A stretch of DNA of 64,000 nucleotides from Schaalia vaccimaxillae DSM 15804 (GTDB taxonomy: Bacteria > Actinomycetota > Actinomycetes > Actinomycetales > Actinomycetaceae): contig NZ_ATUX01000005.1 of NCBI RefSeq assembly GCF_000420425.1, positions 310,001 to 374,000 of the forward strand, in the 5' to 3' direction. Every line of letters begins with the position of its first letter. Position 1 is the first letter of the stretch. Shown here in pieces: positions 8,924-16,880 of the stretch. The translations under genes were made by a program, and so were the position numbers. The notes beneath the pieces are model-generated. The model worked only from the letters and a program-made list of their open reading frames with translations. It ran no database searches and was not told the origin of the DNA.

Positions 8924-9745
8924 TTAACCATCGGCACGTTCGACTAGTTCTATCAAGTCCCCGATGCCCTCGTGGATTGCGAAGGGACGGAAGGGGTAGT
9001 TATTGACGTCGTTGCGCGTCATGGAACCCGACAGCACCAGGTGTGCGCGCAGACCCGCCTCAACACCGGCCTGAATATCGGTGTCCATACGGTCACCGAC
9101 CATTGCGGCGGACTCAGAGTGGGCCCCAATCTTGTTCAGCCCAGCGCGCAGCATCACCGGGTTCGGCTTACCCACGAAGTAGGGCTGCTTACCGGTGGCT
9201 GCGGTGATCATCGAGGCGATTGCGCCGGTGGCTGGCAACGTACCTTCATCGGAGGGGCCAGATACGTCCGGGTTGGTGGCAATGAACTTGGCGCCGCGTT
9301 CAATCAAACGCACCGCGCGCGTCAAAGCCTGGAAGTCGTAGGAACGCACCTCGCCCAGCACGACATACTCCGGGTCTGTGTCCGTCATGATGTAGCCGGC
9401 GCTGTGTAGAGCGGTGGTGAGCCCGGCCTCGCCTATGACGAAAGCTGTGGAGTTGGGGGACTGTTGGCTCAGGAATGCGGCTGTCGCATTCGCACTAGTC
9501 CAAATCGATTCCTCAGGCACGTCGAGGCCCGAGTTGGCCAGGCGCGCCGATAGGTCACGGTTGGTGAAAATGGAGTTATTCGTCAGCACCAGGAAAGGTA
9601 AGCCCTTGCGGCGAAGAGCCTCGAGAAATTCGACAGCGCCAGGTAGGGCACGGTTTTCCTTGACCAAAACGCCGTCCATATCGGACAGCCAAGCGGTTAC
9701 TGGAGGCAGATCGGTCAATGACTGCGCATTTGCAAAATCGGTCAT
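8924..9745 (-). CDS. HAD-superfamily phosphatase (NagD-like, type IIA)
   Basis: A 273-residue HAD hydrolase. Motif I is DMDGVL (residues 22-27, nucleophile Asp22), motif II LVLTNNS, the lysine lies in the region FVGKPNP, and motif III is GDRMDTDI. The large C2 cap and GKPNP are characteristic of NagD/4-nitrophenylphosphatase-like enzymes. The physiological substrate is probably a sugar phosphate or nucleotide monophosphate but cannot be fixed. The ATG at 9745 is chosen because TACCCT lies exactly six bases upstream (leaderless geometry); nine more residues are possible upstream. Confidence 0.82.
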   Translation of the reverse strand: MTDFANAQSLTDLPPVTAWLSDMDGVLVKENRALPGAVEFLEALRRKGLPFLVLTNNSIFTNRDLSARLANSGLDVPEESIWTSANATAAFLSQQSPNSTAFVIGEAGLTTALHSAGYIMTDTDPEYVVLGEVRSYDFQALTRAVRLIERGAKFIATNPDVSGPSDEGTLPATGAIASMITAATGKQPYFVGKPNPVMLRAGLNKIGAHSESAAMVGDRMDTDIQAGVEAGLRAHLVLSGSMTRNDVNNYPFRPFAIHEGIGDLIELVERADG

Positions 9746-9751
9746 ACATCC

Positions 9752-9757
9752 AGGGTA
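9752..9757 (-). promoter_or_regulatory. Predicted -10 of leaderless promoter for the HAD gene
   Basis: TACCCT (minus strand) is followed by GGATGT and then the ATG at 9745, giving the six-base spacing seen repeatedly in this window. Confidence 0.42.
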
Positions 9758-9920
9758 TCGGCCCAGGTGCATGATGCGGTGGCAAACGGGTGAATGGTCG
9801 GTTGAGCGGGGCAGAAGGTGAGAGAACTACCGCTCGCCCTCGTCATGTAGCTCACTGCCGACGAGGTCCGTCCTTTGGATCGGCATCCATCGTGCGCAGC
9901 GTCAGTGGGATCTGGGTGTG

Positions 9921-9940
9921 CCACTTTTTTGCAAAAGTGG
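9921..9940. promoter_or_regulatory. 20-bp inverted repeat upstream of the WXG-calpain cassette
   Basis: CCACTTTT-TTGC-AAAAGTGG forms an 8-bp stem with a four-base loop, starting 49 bases before the cassette's first start codon. It could be an operator or a small terminator for upstream transcription; no regulator is known. Confidence 0.35.
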
Positions 9941-9969
9941 CGTATGGCACAAATTGGAGTGAGTGGTTC

Positions 9970-10269
9970 GTGAGTACTTTCCAGATGGATTCTGAGGAGA
10001 TGTCTGCTTTGAAGAACCGTCTTAGTCAGGGGGCAGAGGCCTACGACGGAGTGTCTGTGCCAACGGATCAGAGTGTGGCCGTGTGGGGCTTCATGACTGC
10101 GCGGAACGGGTATGTGGCTTTTGGTTCTGACTTCGGGGAACGGTTGAAGGCTTTGAGCTCTTGGTGTCGGCGTGTGGGTAATGCGGTGGCGGATACGGCG
10201 AATCACACGGAAGCTATGGAAGACGAACTGCAGGCAATGTTCAACTGGGACGAGAACCATTATCAGTGA
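9970..10269 (+). CDS. Small helical WXG100-like partner protein
   Basis: A 99-residue acidic, mostly helical protein starting at GTG 9970, ten bases after GGAG. It has no signal peptide or TM segment. Its size, helical heptad character (MDSEEMSALKNRLSQ, then FGERLKALSSWCRRVGNAVADTANHTEAMEDELQAMF) and position nine bases before a WXG-domain effector gene match the small co-secreted partners or chaperones of type VII (ESX) effectors. It lacks a clean W-x-G turn, so it is not a canonical EsxA. Function is inferred from context; I do not recognise an exact family. An upstream in-frame extension to 9790 lacks homology-like features and is rejected. Confidence 0.6.
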   Translation: MSTFQMDSEEMSALKNRLSQGAEAYDGVSVPTDQSVAVWGFMTARNGYVAFGSDFGERLKALSSWCRRVGNAVADTANHTEAMEDELQAMFNWDENHYQ

Positions 10270-10278
10270 GGTGTGGTG

Positions 10279-11634
10279 ATGGGTGTTTTCAGCGGGTGGA
10301 TCGATGATATTCCTGGGAATGCTGAGGTTTTGCATGCCGGAGCGGAGGGGTTGTCTTCCGCGTATGGCCAGTTGTAGCGGATTCGGGACGACTTGAGCCA
10401 GAGCGGAAGGGCGGTGCCCTCGTGGCAGGGGAATGCTCGTGATGCTTTCGATGCTGAACTCGACCAAATGTGTTCTTCCGGAGCATCCTTGGCTTCGGGC
10501 GTTGAGAGTGCCCATCGTGCGGTTGATGCCTATGCGTGGAAGGTGGATTGGGCTAAAAGTAGCGTTGCGGAACTCCGGGCGCAGATGAATGAGATTGATG
10601 AAGCATGGGTGGCGACTCCTGATAATGAGCGCCGCGCGAAGTTCTTCTCGCTCATGCCCAGTGCGATGTCCTTGCTGAATCAGTATCACGAGGTTCTTGC
10701 ACAGGTGCGGGCGCAGGCTGCGGCGTGTGGTGCGGTCCTATATGAGGCGGCGCATCTTGAGCCCGTGAACCTGGATGCCAATGGGGAGAATATTGGGGCC
10801 CTGCGGGTGCTGAGCGTTGACGAAATGACGGCAATATGGGAGGGCTTTGATTCGCTGTCGTACCGGGACGTGAGGCAGGGCAACATCGGGGACTGCTACT
10901 ACTTGTCGGGGTTGATGGCGGTGTTGTCGACTCCTGAGGGCAGACAGTGGTTGAAGTCGTGAGTTCGGGTCAGGCAAAGACCGCGCGCGGATGGGAATCC
11001 CGGTTTTGTAGTGGATGGCTTTTATGTCACGGTCTATGACGCCCCTTTGCATCCTGAGGAATCTGCGAAACGTGAGGTGTTCGTCGATTCGACGTATCGA
11101 CGCGGGGCCAATGGGACGAAGCCGAACATGGTGTCGGTGTTCGAGTCGGCCTATGGTCAGATTCATCCTGGAGGAACTCTGGACAGTGACTCGCATAACG
11201 GCATTGGTGGGGGGAGCCGGGCTGAGGCCTTCCAGGACATCACGAATGTTCCTGCCGGTGGAGTGTCACGTCATCCAGGAATCTTCGGATGGGGCCAAGG
11301 GTATGGTCACGAGGAACGGGAGCAGATCGTTCAAGCGTTGTCGGATCATCGGCCAGCTACCGCGGGTACGGGTAACGCCCCCCTGTCGCATTTCCCTGAC
11401 GACGGTTGGGCAAATGCGGAAGTCATGGTTGATGGCAGCAAACAGACGATCCGCATCCCGTATGGGCATGCCTACATGGTTGAAGGGGCGGGTAGTGAGG
11501 GTGTGACGCTCCGAAATCCCTGGAGGCGGAACTGGACTCCAGATGAGAATCCTGTTGCAGCTTCTTTTGTTATGTCCTGGGAGGATTTCGGTCATTACTA
11601 CGGGGATGTGGCGATTGGAGGGCCGTATCGGTGA
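10279..11634 (+). pseudogene. WXG-domain calpain-family (C2) cysteine protease, two in-frame stops
   Basis: One continuous frame of 452 codons is interrupted by TAG at codon 33 (10375-10377) and TGA at codon 228 (10960-10962), with no frameshift. The first 150 or so codons form a helical WXG-like domain (Trp49-Gln50-Gly51). The rest is calpain-like: QGNIGDCYYLS with oxyanion Gln200 and Cys206, GHAYMVEG with His397, and LRNPWRRNW with Asn413, so the whole C2 triad is kept. This architecture fits a type VII-secreted protease effector or toxin. Each stop is one transition from a sense codon (CAG to TAG; CGA to TGA). Probably a recently inactivated gene; downstream fragments could be made from internal starts. 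Its neighbours are a small partner and a lipoprotein. Confidence 0.75.
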
Positions 11635-12119
11635 GGGTGCTGCGTGGTGTTCTTTGGTGGGGTGTCGTTGTTGGAATGTTGGCTGGTCTGTTGTCGGGGT
11701 GTGTGCATCGTGATGCTCCGGCTGGGGATTCTGATTCTCCGACTTTTATGAGGGAGGGTGATTTTATGGCTTGCGCGGATGGTTATAAGTTCAGCATTGT
11801 TGAGAATGCTGTCTTCAGGCCCGGCGGAGATGATGTGATGGTCGTCGTCAATGGTGTGCGTATCGAGGATGGGGTAATGAAAGCCCATTTGTCGAGTGTA
11901 GGAAGCGTGGATGGTGTTGGGGCCAGTCTTGTAGTGGGTGAGGCTGTGGTGCATCCGGGGGTGGGGACGTATACGTTGTTGGATGTTGTGCCGCGTAGTC
12001 GTCCTGCGGGTCAGGATGGTGGGGGTGGTCAGGCGAGTTTTTGTTTTGAGCCTGAGCCTGGTTTTGCTTTGGATCGGGAATATTTCGGCTTGCCCGATGA
12101 TTCCCAAAGTGCGGATTGA
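11631..12119 (+). CDS. Lipoprotein of unknown function, possible immunity protein
   Basis: A 162-residue protein starting with GTG at 11631, overlapping the calpain stop by four bases (GTGA). The signal peptide ends in a lipobox LSGC with Cys24, so the product should be lipid-anchored on the outer face. The mature part contains three cysteines and beta-rich segments (GDDVMVVVNGVRIEDG, TYTLLDVVPRS). I recognise no family. Tight coupling to a WXG-protease effector suggests an immunity or accessory role at the cell surface, which is inference only. The frame is intact although the upstream effector is broken. Confidence 0.65.
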   Translation: MRVLRGVLWWGVVVGMLAGLLSGCVHRDAPAGDSDSPTFMREGDFMACADGYKFSIVENAVFRPGGDDVMVVVNGVRIEDGVMKAHLSSVGSVDGVGASLVVGEAVVHPGVGTYTLLDVVPRSRPAGQDGGGGQASFCFEPEPGFALDREYFGLPDDSQSAD

Positions 12120-12278
12120 AAACCGGTTCTGCACAGCTTTCCTCAGTAGCAAGGGTTATCGTTCGGAAAAACCGCAGTCATTGAGGCTACAGAACAAGGC
12201 CTGCCCCAGTTTCATGCTCGCGAGCGGGGAAGAAACCAGGGGACACTTCACCCTGGTACCCGCCCCGCGTCAATGAGT

Positions 12279-12791
12279 TCAATCCGTAGGATCCGCGTCA
12301 ACGGCTCCCTGCACGTCGTGGAAAAGTAGGTTGGTGACTTCGACTTGAACAATCTCCACCTTAGGAATGTCAACGAGGTCGAGCGGATCGTCGCTGGAGG
12401 TCTGCAACGTCAGCGTTCCGCAACCGAACATGCGGTCGATCAAGTCACGTTCGTGAGTGACGTCAGAAATACGAGACAGTGGCAAATCGTGGCCACGCTT
12501 ATTGAAGACGCCGTGGCGGGTAATGACGCGCTTGGATGTCAACGTGTAGGTGGTGGTGGACCATTTGATGAAAGGAATAACAAAGACCTGAAACACAATC
12601 ACGGCCACGAGTAGCCACACAACAATGTGACTGTAGGGCGCCCAATCATCTGGCAGATACACCGAAGCGGCAATCCCCGCCAGGATCAGGGCGATCGCGG
12701 CGACGATATTCCACAGAATTGCTTTAATGTGGGAATGCATATGACGGACGACAACCTCGCCCTGACTGAGAAGATGCTTCGACAATGCCAT
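12279..12791 (-). CDS. PH-domain (bPH2/DUF304) membrane protein
   Basis: 170 residues. Two TM helices (about 24-44 and 52-74) are followed by a bacterial pleckstrin-homology-like domain starting with YTLTSKRVITRHGVFNKRGHDLPLSRISDVTHERDLIDRMFGCGTLTL, the usual DUF304 pattern. It likely faces the cytoplasm; the molecular role is unknown. It is divergent from the TrmH-family gene, with CACGAT six bases upstream of the ATG. It is related in domain to the PH proteins at 34.2-36.3 kb. Confidence 0.78.
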   Translation of the reverse strand: MALSKHLLSQGEVVVRHMHSHIKAILWNIVAAIALILAGIAASVYLPDDWAPYSHIVVWLLVAVIVFQVFVIPFIKWSTTTYTLTSKRVITRHGVFNKRGHDLPLSRISDVTHERDLIDRMFGCGTLTLQTSSDDPLDLVDIPKVEIVQVEVTNLLFHDVQGAVDADPTD

Positions 12792-12838
12792 GTCTCAATC
12801 GTGACACGAACAGCCCCTTTCGCACTATGGTGTGCCCG

Positions 12839-13486
12839 ATGAATGATCAGACGACACCCCAGGACGCGCCCTCGCCCTCGCCCTCGCCCTCGTCCGCAGT
12901 TGGCCCGTGGCCCGGCGGGCCCGACCAATGGCCCGACGACCCGCGCTACGACCCGGAATTGCTGGCCGGAGGGGATGCACGCAATGTTGAGGACCGCTAC
13001 CGCTATTGGACGATGGACGCGATCCGCGCCGACGTTGCCGCCCACAGCTTGCCCTTTGAGGTGGCGATTGAAAATCTGGGCCACGACTTCAATATCGGGT
13101 CGATTGTGCGCACCGCCAACGCTTTGGGAGCCAGGCGTGTCCACATCGTGGGGCGACGCAGGTGGAACCGGCGCGGAGCCATGGTCACCGACCGATACAT
13201 CGAGGTCGATCACTTGCCGGACGCTGCCGCGCTCGCGGACCACTGTCAGAGTGAGGGGCTGACGATGGTGGGAGTAGATAACGTAGATGGCTCAATTCCT
13301 CTGGAGCGAGCGCAGCTTCCGGTCAGGGCGTGCTTGGTTTTTGGCGAAGAATCAGCAGGGTTAAGCCCGCAGATGATTGCGTCCTGCGAGGTCGTGGTGG
13401 CTATTACACAACGCGGATCAACCAGGTCGATGAATGTTGGTCACGCTGCCGCCATCGCCATGTGGGCACAAGTGCAGCGTTATTGA
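12839..13486 (+). CDS. TrmH-family (SPOUT) RNA methyltransferase
   Basis: A 215-residue protein from the ATG at 12839. The three SpoU/TrmH motifs are present: NLGHDFNIGSIVRTANALGA (motif 1), VFGEESAGLSPQMI (motif 2) and ITQRGSTRSMNVGHAAAIAMW (motif 3). These form the trefoil knot that binds SAM for ribose 2'-O methylation of tRNA or rRNA; the target is not determinable. The N-terminal 35 residues are low-complexity, with a PSPSPSPS run from four GCCCTC hexamers (12868-12891) that could slip in length. TATGGT lies seven bases before the ATG, so it may be leaderless. Confidence 0.85.
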   Translation: MNDQTTPQDAPSPSPSPSSAVGPWPGGPDQWPDDPRYDPELLAGGDARNVEDRYRYWTMDAIRADVAAHSLPFEVAIENLGHDFNIGSIVRTANALGARRVHIVGRRRWNRRGAMVTDRYIEVDHLPDAAALADHCQSEGLTMVGVDNVDGSIPLERAQLPVRACLVFGEESAGLSPQMIASCEVVVAITQRGSTRSMNVGHAAAIAMWAQVQRY

Positions 13487-13577
13487 ACATAAGATTCGGG
13501 ACTTCCTTCCTCGCATGAACGAGGAGATCTGTGACAGAATTGTTCCGGCAAATCTGTCACTCGATTAGGAGGCTATT

Positions 13578-14606
13578 GTGCCTATCGCAACCCCTGAGGT
13601 CTACGCCGAGATGCTGAATCGCGCGAAGGAAGGCAAGTTCGCCTACCCCGCGATCAACATCACCTCTTCCCAGACCGTCACTGCCGCCATCCAAGGCTTC
13701 GCCGAGGCAGAGTCCGACGGCATCATCCAGGTGTCCGTTGGTGGCGCCGAGTACGCATCCGGCTCGACCATCAAGAACCGCGTGACCGGCTCTCTGGCCC
13801 TGGCCGCCTACGCCACCGAGGTCGCCAAGAACTACGGCGTCACCATTGCCCTGCACACCGACCACTGTGCCAAGCAGAACATCGACTCCTGGGTTTGCCC
13901 CCTGCTGGAGCTCGAGGCCGAGCAGGTCGCCAAGGGTGGTCTTCCCACTTTCCAGTCCCACATGTGGGACGGCTCCGCTGTGCCGCTCGACGAGAACCTT
14001 GAGATCGCCAAGGAAATGCTGGAACTGTCTGTCAAGGCCAACACCATCCTCGAGGTTGAGATCGGTGTTGTCGGTGGCGAAGAAGACGGTGTCGTTGGCG
14101 AAATCAACGAGAAGCTCTACACCACCACCGAAGATGCCCTCAAGACCGTTGAGGCTCTAGGCCTGGGCGAAAAGGGCCGCTACCTGACCGCTCTGACCTT
14201 CGGCAACGTACACGGCGTGTACAAGCCCGGCCACGTCAAGCTGCGTCCCGAGATCCTGGGCACCATCCAGGAAGAGGTCGCCGCCAAGGTTGGTTGGAAG
14301 AACAACCGCCCCTTCGACCTGGTCATGCACGGTGGCTCCGGCTCCACCGCCGAAGAGATCGCCCTGGCTGTTGCCAACGGCGTCATCAAGATGAACGTCG
14401 ACACCGACACCCAGTACGCCTTCACCCGTCCCGTCGTGGAGCACATGTTCCGCAACTACGACGGTGTCCTCAAGATTGATGGCGAGGTCGGCAACAAGAA
14501 GATGTACGATCCTCGCTCCTGGGGCAAGTCGGCCGAAGCCGGCATGGCCGCCCGCGTCGTCGAGGCCTGCGAACGCCTCGGCTCCGTCGGCACCAAGATG
14601 AAGTGA
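13578..14606 (+). CDS. fbaA: Class II fructose-bisphosphate aldolase
   Basis: A 342-residue zinc-dependent aldolase that interconverts fructose-1,6-bisphosphate with DHAP and G3P in glycolysis/gluconeogenesis. Zinc-ligand segments ALHTDHCAK, GNVHGVYKPGH and VMHGGSGSTAEEI are present, as are NVDTDTQYAFTRP and the C-terminal DPRSWGKSAEAGMAARV. It starts with GTG at 13578 after AGGAGG. Codon use is strongly biased to C-ending codons, as expected for a highly expressed gene. It is monocistronic and ends at a strong terminator. Confidence 0.95.
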   Translation: MPIATPEVYAEMLNRAKEGKFAYPAINITSSQTVTAAIQGFAEAESDGIIQVSVGGAEYASGSTIKNRVTGSLALAAYATEVAKNYGVTIALHTDHCAKQNIDSWVCPLLELEAEQVAKGGLPTFQSHMWDGSAVPLDENLEIAKEMLELSVKANTILEVEIGVVGGEEDGVVGEINEKLYTTTEDALKTVEALGLGEKGRYLTALTFGNVHGVYKPGHVKLRPEILGTIQEEVAAKVGWKNNRPFDLVMHGGSGSTAEEIALAVANGVIKMNVDTDTQYAFTRPVVEHMFRNYDGVLKIDGEVGNKKMYDPRSWGKSAEAGMAARVVEACERLGSVGTKMK

Positions 14607-14648
14607 TCATCAGCATCTAGCTGAACTGATTCGCTGAATCAGACTCGG

Positions 14649-14684
14649 GTGCCCCGCCGCGACTGATCGCGGCGGGGCACTTTT
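14649..14684. terminator. Strong intrinsic terminator after fbaA
   Basis: 14-bp perfect stem (GTGCCCCGCCGCGA, arms 14649-14662 and 14667-14680) with a CTGA tetraloop, followed by TTTTGTT. It lies between fbaA and the convergent minus-strand cassette and could act on both. Confidence 0.88.
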
Positions 14685-14745
14685 GTTGTTTCGGCTGGTG
14701 GGAGCGTTGTCTTCAGCGTGCGGCAATATGGGTGGTTACCGGTGA

Positions 14746-16114
14746 TCAACGCATTTGGATGCGTTGCCTGGTTGGCTGGTGAGGAAGGTCTTTGCGAATT
14801 TCGGTGATCAACTCTGCCTGTTCAGCTTCCAGTGTCTTCACTATGTGATCGATGATCTGTTTAAGCGGCGCCTTATTGGGGTTTTTTAGTGGACGCGCCA
14901 GGAGATATCCCCATTTAGTCAGGGCAGGGAATGAGAAGGCGCAGAATAAGAGCGCAGCAACGTTGATGAAGCTGCTGTTGTCGTAGTGGAGGATGCCGAC
15001 TTTGAGGAGCCATATGAAGAAGAAGAACGCGCTCATGACGTGCATTGTCCATGCCAGGAAATAGGAGGGGACGAATTCTCTTTGTGAGAGGCGTTCGATT
15101 ATAGCTTGATAGAGACTGAGCATTGAGAAACCGAAGAATACGGTGACAAGCATGGCACCACTTACGGTTATGATTATGAAGTGGCGGAGCTCAGCTGCTG
15201 AAATGCTCTTGTCCGCACCCACGATCATGGTGACGACGACTAGTGGGATGACCAGTCCGACTGGGATCGTCCAGAACGCGGGCATCTCCGTGAGTAAAGA
15301 TCGGTGAAATAGCCTGAGTTTTTTAGGCATTGAAAGGGAATCAGGGTCTTTGGAGCGTTGGAGTGCCCTCACTACGTGCTCAGGAAGATCAGGGAGGGAC
15401 CTGCCTCGCGCCAATCGCCACATTGTCACTCGTGATTCATCGTTCCATAGCCCTCGCAGATCCTCCAACGCGGCCGCGGTGTCTGCCAGTCTCAGGACGC
15501 GTCCTGGCACTGAAGGTGGTCCACCAGATTTGCGGATGTACGTGAAGACGATCCAGTAGAGTGTCCAGAACAGCGTGGTTGCGAGGAGGGAAGACTCCCA
15601 ACCGCATGAGGTCGGCTGGAAGCGTTTGACGAAGGTGATCGTTGAGACTCCGGCGGTGCCAGCGCTGATGATTATGGCGATCACCTGGACTGCGGTCTCA
15701 TCAGAAATCAAACGCGCGGTGTTCTTGTGGTGGGCGAACCATTGCGTGTTGAACGGGTCGTTCCTCGTTAAAGCCGAGGGTGTAGAGGTTTGCTTTTCGA
15801 CGAATGATAGACCCAGGAGTGCAAAAACCAGACTGCTTTGAACTCCGAGAAGAATCGAGTTAGGGATATTAATGTTGCGCAGGTGAATCCACATCCTATC
15901 GAGATCGTAAGGATTCCCCGAGGCGCCCTCCCAGTAAAGAACATCAAGACCGGTGACCAAATACTGCGTAGGCAGCGAGAAAAAACACTGGCGCAGCGAT
16001 AAAGAACATCCATCCCACCAATCTAGCGAGGCGTTCGGCAAGGTTGTTTGATGAGGCGGAGGTTGAGTCCTTCTGCTTGGGTTCGGATTCGTTGCTAGCT
16101 GGTGTCCTACTCAT
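14746..16114 (-). pseudogene. Multi-pass membrane protein, frameshifted near its N-terminus
   Basis: From ATG 16114 the frame runs 56 codons: a polar Ser/Lys-rich tail, then TM1 beginning GWMFFIAAPVFF, to a TGA at 15944. The neighbouring frame continues without a stop to 14746 with about seven more TM segments. Removing one base, either in the six-T run at 15980-15985 or in the TTT just beyond, fuses TM1 to the rest. The long frame alone has only a weak TTG start. Probably a disrupted, phase-variable or misread gene. It is last in a minus-strand cassette with a WXG protein and may be its immunity or transport partner (inference). I recognise no family. Confidence 0.6.
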
Positions 16115-16157
16115 AGTGCCGATGTTATTTCAAAGGGAGGGGTTGTTGGATCTGTAC

Positions 16158-16880
16158 CTATTTCTTTGTGTGGGTGCACATGTCTACGACGCGATTCAGG
16201 CCTTCGGGGGCGGCTAGTTCCCAGCGGTTCTCGGGGTGGTGGGAATAGTAGTCGATGATGTTGTGTAGGTCGGTTGCTCTGGTAGGTAGGAGGTTTCTTT
16301 GGAGGAAGCTGGTGCCTGTGGCGTCGTTGTAGATGCAGAGGCGTTGAGCATCGAAGGGGCCAAGTTTGGGGTGAGTATTCCAGTCGAGCCGTAGTGCTTG
16401 ACCGTCAATAGCTTGGAGCCGAATGTACTGGGGGGTTAGTGTGATTTCGAAGCGGGCGCCATTTTTGAATAGGCCGCGCATCCGGTACGCCTGTATGCCA
16501 GCAGCCAACAGAAGAAAAATGCCAACAAGAATATAGGTGGGGGCTTGGCCGACAGTGGCCAGCCAGTAAAAATATGTGGACATACCAAGAGCAACGACAC
16601 ACTCTGCCGCTAGCGCGAAAACATGAACTACACGCGTCCTTGTCACGAGTCTATCTGGATAACGCAACCACCGAGGATTCGAAGGTGCCAACTGAACGAC
16701 GAGTTCCAATAGCACGGCAAGAGCAAGGAAAGCCGGAAGCGCCCTGAGTATAAAATGAAAAAGACTGATGATGCAGGAAGCTGGAATGAGAAAGAGCGTT
16801 GCTCTGAGAAGCCTCCGTTGAGCATGGGCATGCTTTTCGTCAAATACGAATGGATTCCATCCTGCAGCAGGTCTTTTCAT
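16158..16880 (-). CDS. Membrane protein of unknown function in WXG cassette
   Basis: 240 residues with two pairs of TM helices (about 27-65 and 85-132), then a soluble C-terminal domain of about 105 residues (FEITLTPQYIRLQAIDGQALRLDWNTHP...) of the kind seen in PH-like or DUF304-like membrane proteins. No family is recognised. It overlaps the upstream WXG gene by four bases, so the two are translationally coupled. As a membrane protein directly behind a putative membrane-active effector, it is a candidate immunity protein (inference). Confidence 0.65.
   Translation of the reverse strand: MKRPAAGWNPFVFDEKHAHAQRRLLRATLFLIPASCIISLFHFILRALPAFLALAVLLELVVQLAPSNPRWLRYPDRLVTRTRVVHVFALAAECVVALGMSTYFYWLATVGQAPTYILVGIFLLLAAGIQAYRMRGLFKNGARFEITLTPQYIRLQAIDGQALRLDWNTHPKLGPFDAQRLCIYNDATGTSFLQRNLLPTRATDLHNIIDYYSHHPENRWELAAPEGLNRVVDMCTHTKK

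Noticed and set aside
10279-11634. Reassigned stop codons as a general explanation for the interrupted calpain gene
   Set aside because: TGA and TAG serve as ordinary stops elsewhere in the window and both types occur here, so local mutation is simpler.
11938-12276. 112-codon frame overlapping the lipoprotein gene
   Set aside because: Frame-shadow of the lipoprotein; Trp/Arg/Val-rich and without a start signal.
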